Notes under the pieces: model-generated
Databases searched by the model: none
Told to the model about the DNA's origin: nothing
Seen by the model: only the letters and a program-made list of their open reading frames with translations
Part shown: positions 63,356 to 64,000 of the stretch, in pieces
How positions within the stretch are numbered: the first letter of the stretch is position 1
Layout of the letters: each line of letters starts with the position of its first letter
Made by a program: the position numbers and the translations under genes
Origin: Harmothoe impar
Lineage: Eukaryota; Annelida; Polychaeta; Phyllodocida; Polynoidae
DNA: 64,000 bases
NCBI GenBank assembly: GCA_947462335.1
Contig: OX381707.1
Span: forward strand, 66,234,816 to 66,298,815
Direction of reading: 5' to 3'

Positions 63356-64000
63356 ATGGAGGAAAGTAACGACCTACTGGACCTGCCAAACCCAAAGATG
63401 ATTGGACAGTTCTTTGCTGAATACGATATACCAGTAATCCTCCTCTATGTTTCCATAATCCTTGTCGGTAGTGGAAACTGGGTGGTATCTTGGTGTATTC
63501 TTCGGACAAAAGTTCTACGCAACCCATTCAACATGATCGTGCTTGCTCTTGCCTTCGCGAATGGACTGTCGACCACCGTTGTTTGCCCGATGGAGTTATT
63601 TCGAATCCTGATGTCATATGACTCGACAACTGCAAATTGGTGCCACACGAAGAACATATTGCAAACCTTCTCCTTTGTGGTCTCCTTGTTGATCATATTC
63701 ACCCTGAGTGCGGTGCGGTTAGTGGCTGGACTATCAACAACACAGTTTAAGATGCGATTCAAACATGTCAGCCTGATTATTTTCATCATCTATGCTTTGG
63801 CTGCACCTTCGGCACTCACTCAGTTGGATAAGAGCTCTATGTCTCACACCGTGTGCATGGGACATATTCGTATTGAATACTTGACACAAGTGCTGATAAA
63901 CAACGGTTGGTCTCTACATGACGATTCACCAGAAACCTCGAATGGTACTACCAAGAAAGACAGACAATTCCCTACCTCACAATCTGACTTGGCTGATGAG
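63356..64000 (+). CDS. Rhodopsin-like GPCR, N-terminal part (runs off window)
   Basis: An uninterrupted frame of 215 codons starts at ATG 63356 in a good context (AGACCATGG) and is still open at the window end. It shows TM1 (about 25-47) with GSGN as the conserved asparagine motif, a short loop (RTKVLRNPFN), TM2 (NMIVLALAFANGL), a WCH cysteine at the start of TM3 as in class A receptors, TM3 (about 102-125) and TM4 (about 140-158). The usual D/ERY at the end of TM3 is replaced by AVRL, so only the arginine is kept. The extracellular loop before TM5 is long and polar. It would be a plasma-membrane receptor; the ligand is unknown. Such DRY-variant receptors are common in lineage-expanded invertebrate families. 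Confidence 0.75.
   Translation, partial: MEESNDLLDLPNPKMIGQFFAEYDIPVILLYVSIILVGSGNWVVSWCILRTKVLRNPFNMIVLALAFANGLSTTVVCPMELFRILMSYDSTTANWCHTKNILQTFSFVVSLLIIFTLSAVRLVAGLSTTQFKMRFKHVSLIIFIIYALAAPSALTQLDKSSMSHTVCMGHIRIEYLTQVLINNGWSLHDDSPETSNGTTKKDRQFPTSQSDLADE

Overview
The window is metazoan genomic DNA, most likely from a marine invertebrate. It is AT-rich and gene-poor, with microsatellites, many MITE-like foldback elements, LINE remnants, a Ngaro-type tyrosine-recombinase retrotransposon and a Ty3/Gypsy-class LTR element. The only host gene recognised with confidence is the start of a rhodopsin-like GPCR at the right edge (63356 to the window end, + strand). I see no tRNA, rRNA or CRISPR. Species cannot be named from this sequence alone.

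Layout. 1-3.7 kb: no gene. 3.7-4.1 kb: foldback elements. 4.13-11.14 kb: a Ngaro-like element on the - strand with intact split direct repeats (A1-ORFs-B1-A2-B2), encoding a Gag-like protein, RT/RNase H and a tyrosine recombinase; it sits inside a small foldback element. 11.2-20 kb: non-coding DNA holding a 2.8-kb inverted-repeat element with three smaller elements inside it.

20.05-44.87 kb: one very large (24.8 kb), very young LTR retrotransposon. Its LTRs are 1843 and 1823 bp and differ by four substitutions plus one 20-bp indel; the target duplication is ATCT. Sense is the - strand, so the right LTR is the 5' LTR. Gag, Pol (protease-RT-RNase H-integrase with a long charged tail) and a 921-residue envelope-like protein resembling F-type fusion glycoproteins are open, apart from one in-frame TGA in Gag before its zinc knuckle. 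Between Pol and Env lie two small sense ORFs and one gene on the opposite strand (29665-30735, +) with its own TATA box and initiator. The 4.2 kb between Env and the 3' LTR has no long ORF but carries 14 exact GTAAGT motifs on the + strand in 2.5 kb, some directly after pyrimidine-AG. They look like an array of splice donors and composite (recursive-type) splice sites antisense to gag-pol. The LTR also has a strong TATA box on the + strand. I infer an antisense, possibly multi-exonic transcription unit; this is the most unusual thing in the window.

44.9-63.3 kb: duplicated blocks and microsatellites, a hAT-like MITE with a perfect 8-bp target duplication, a 1-kb inverted-repeat element, a 1.6-kb region holding nine to ten copies of a GTCCCGTCCGTCAC motif in both orientations, and decayed LINE pieces with a nested foldback element.
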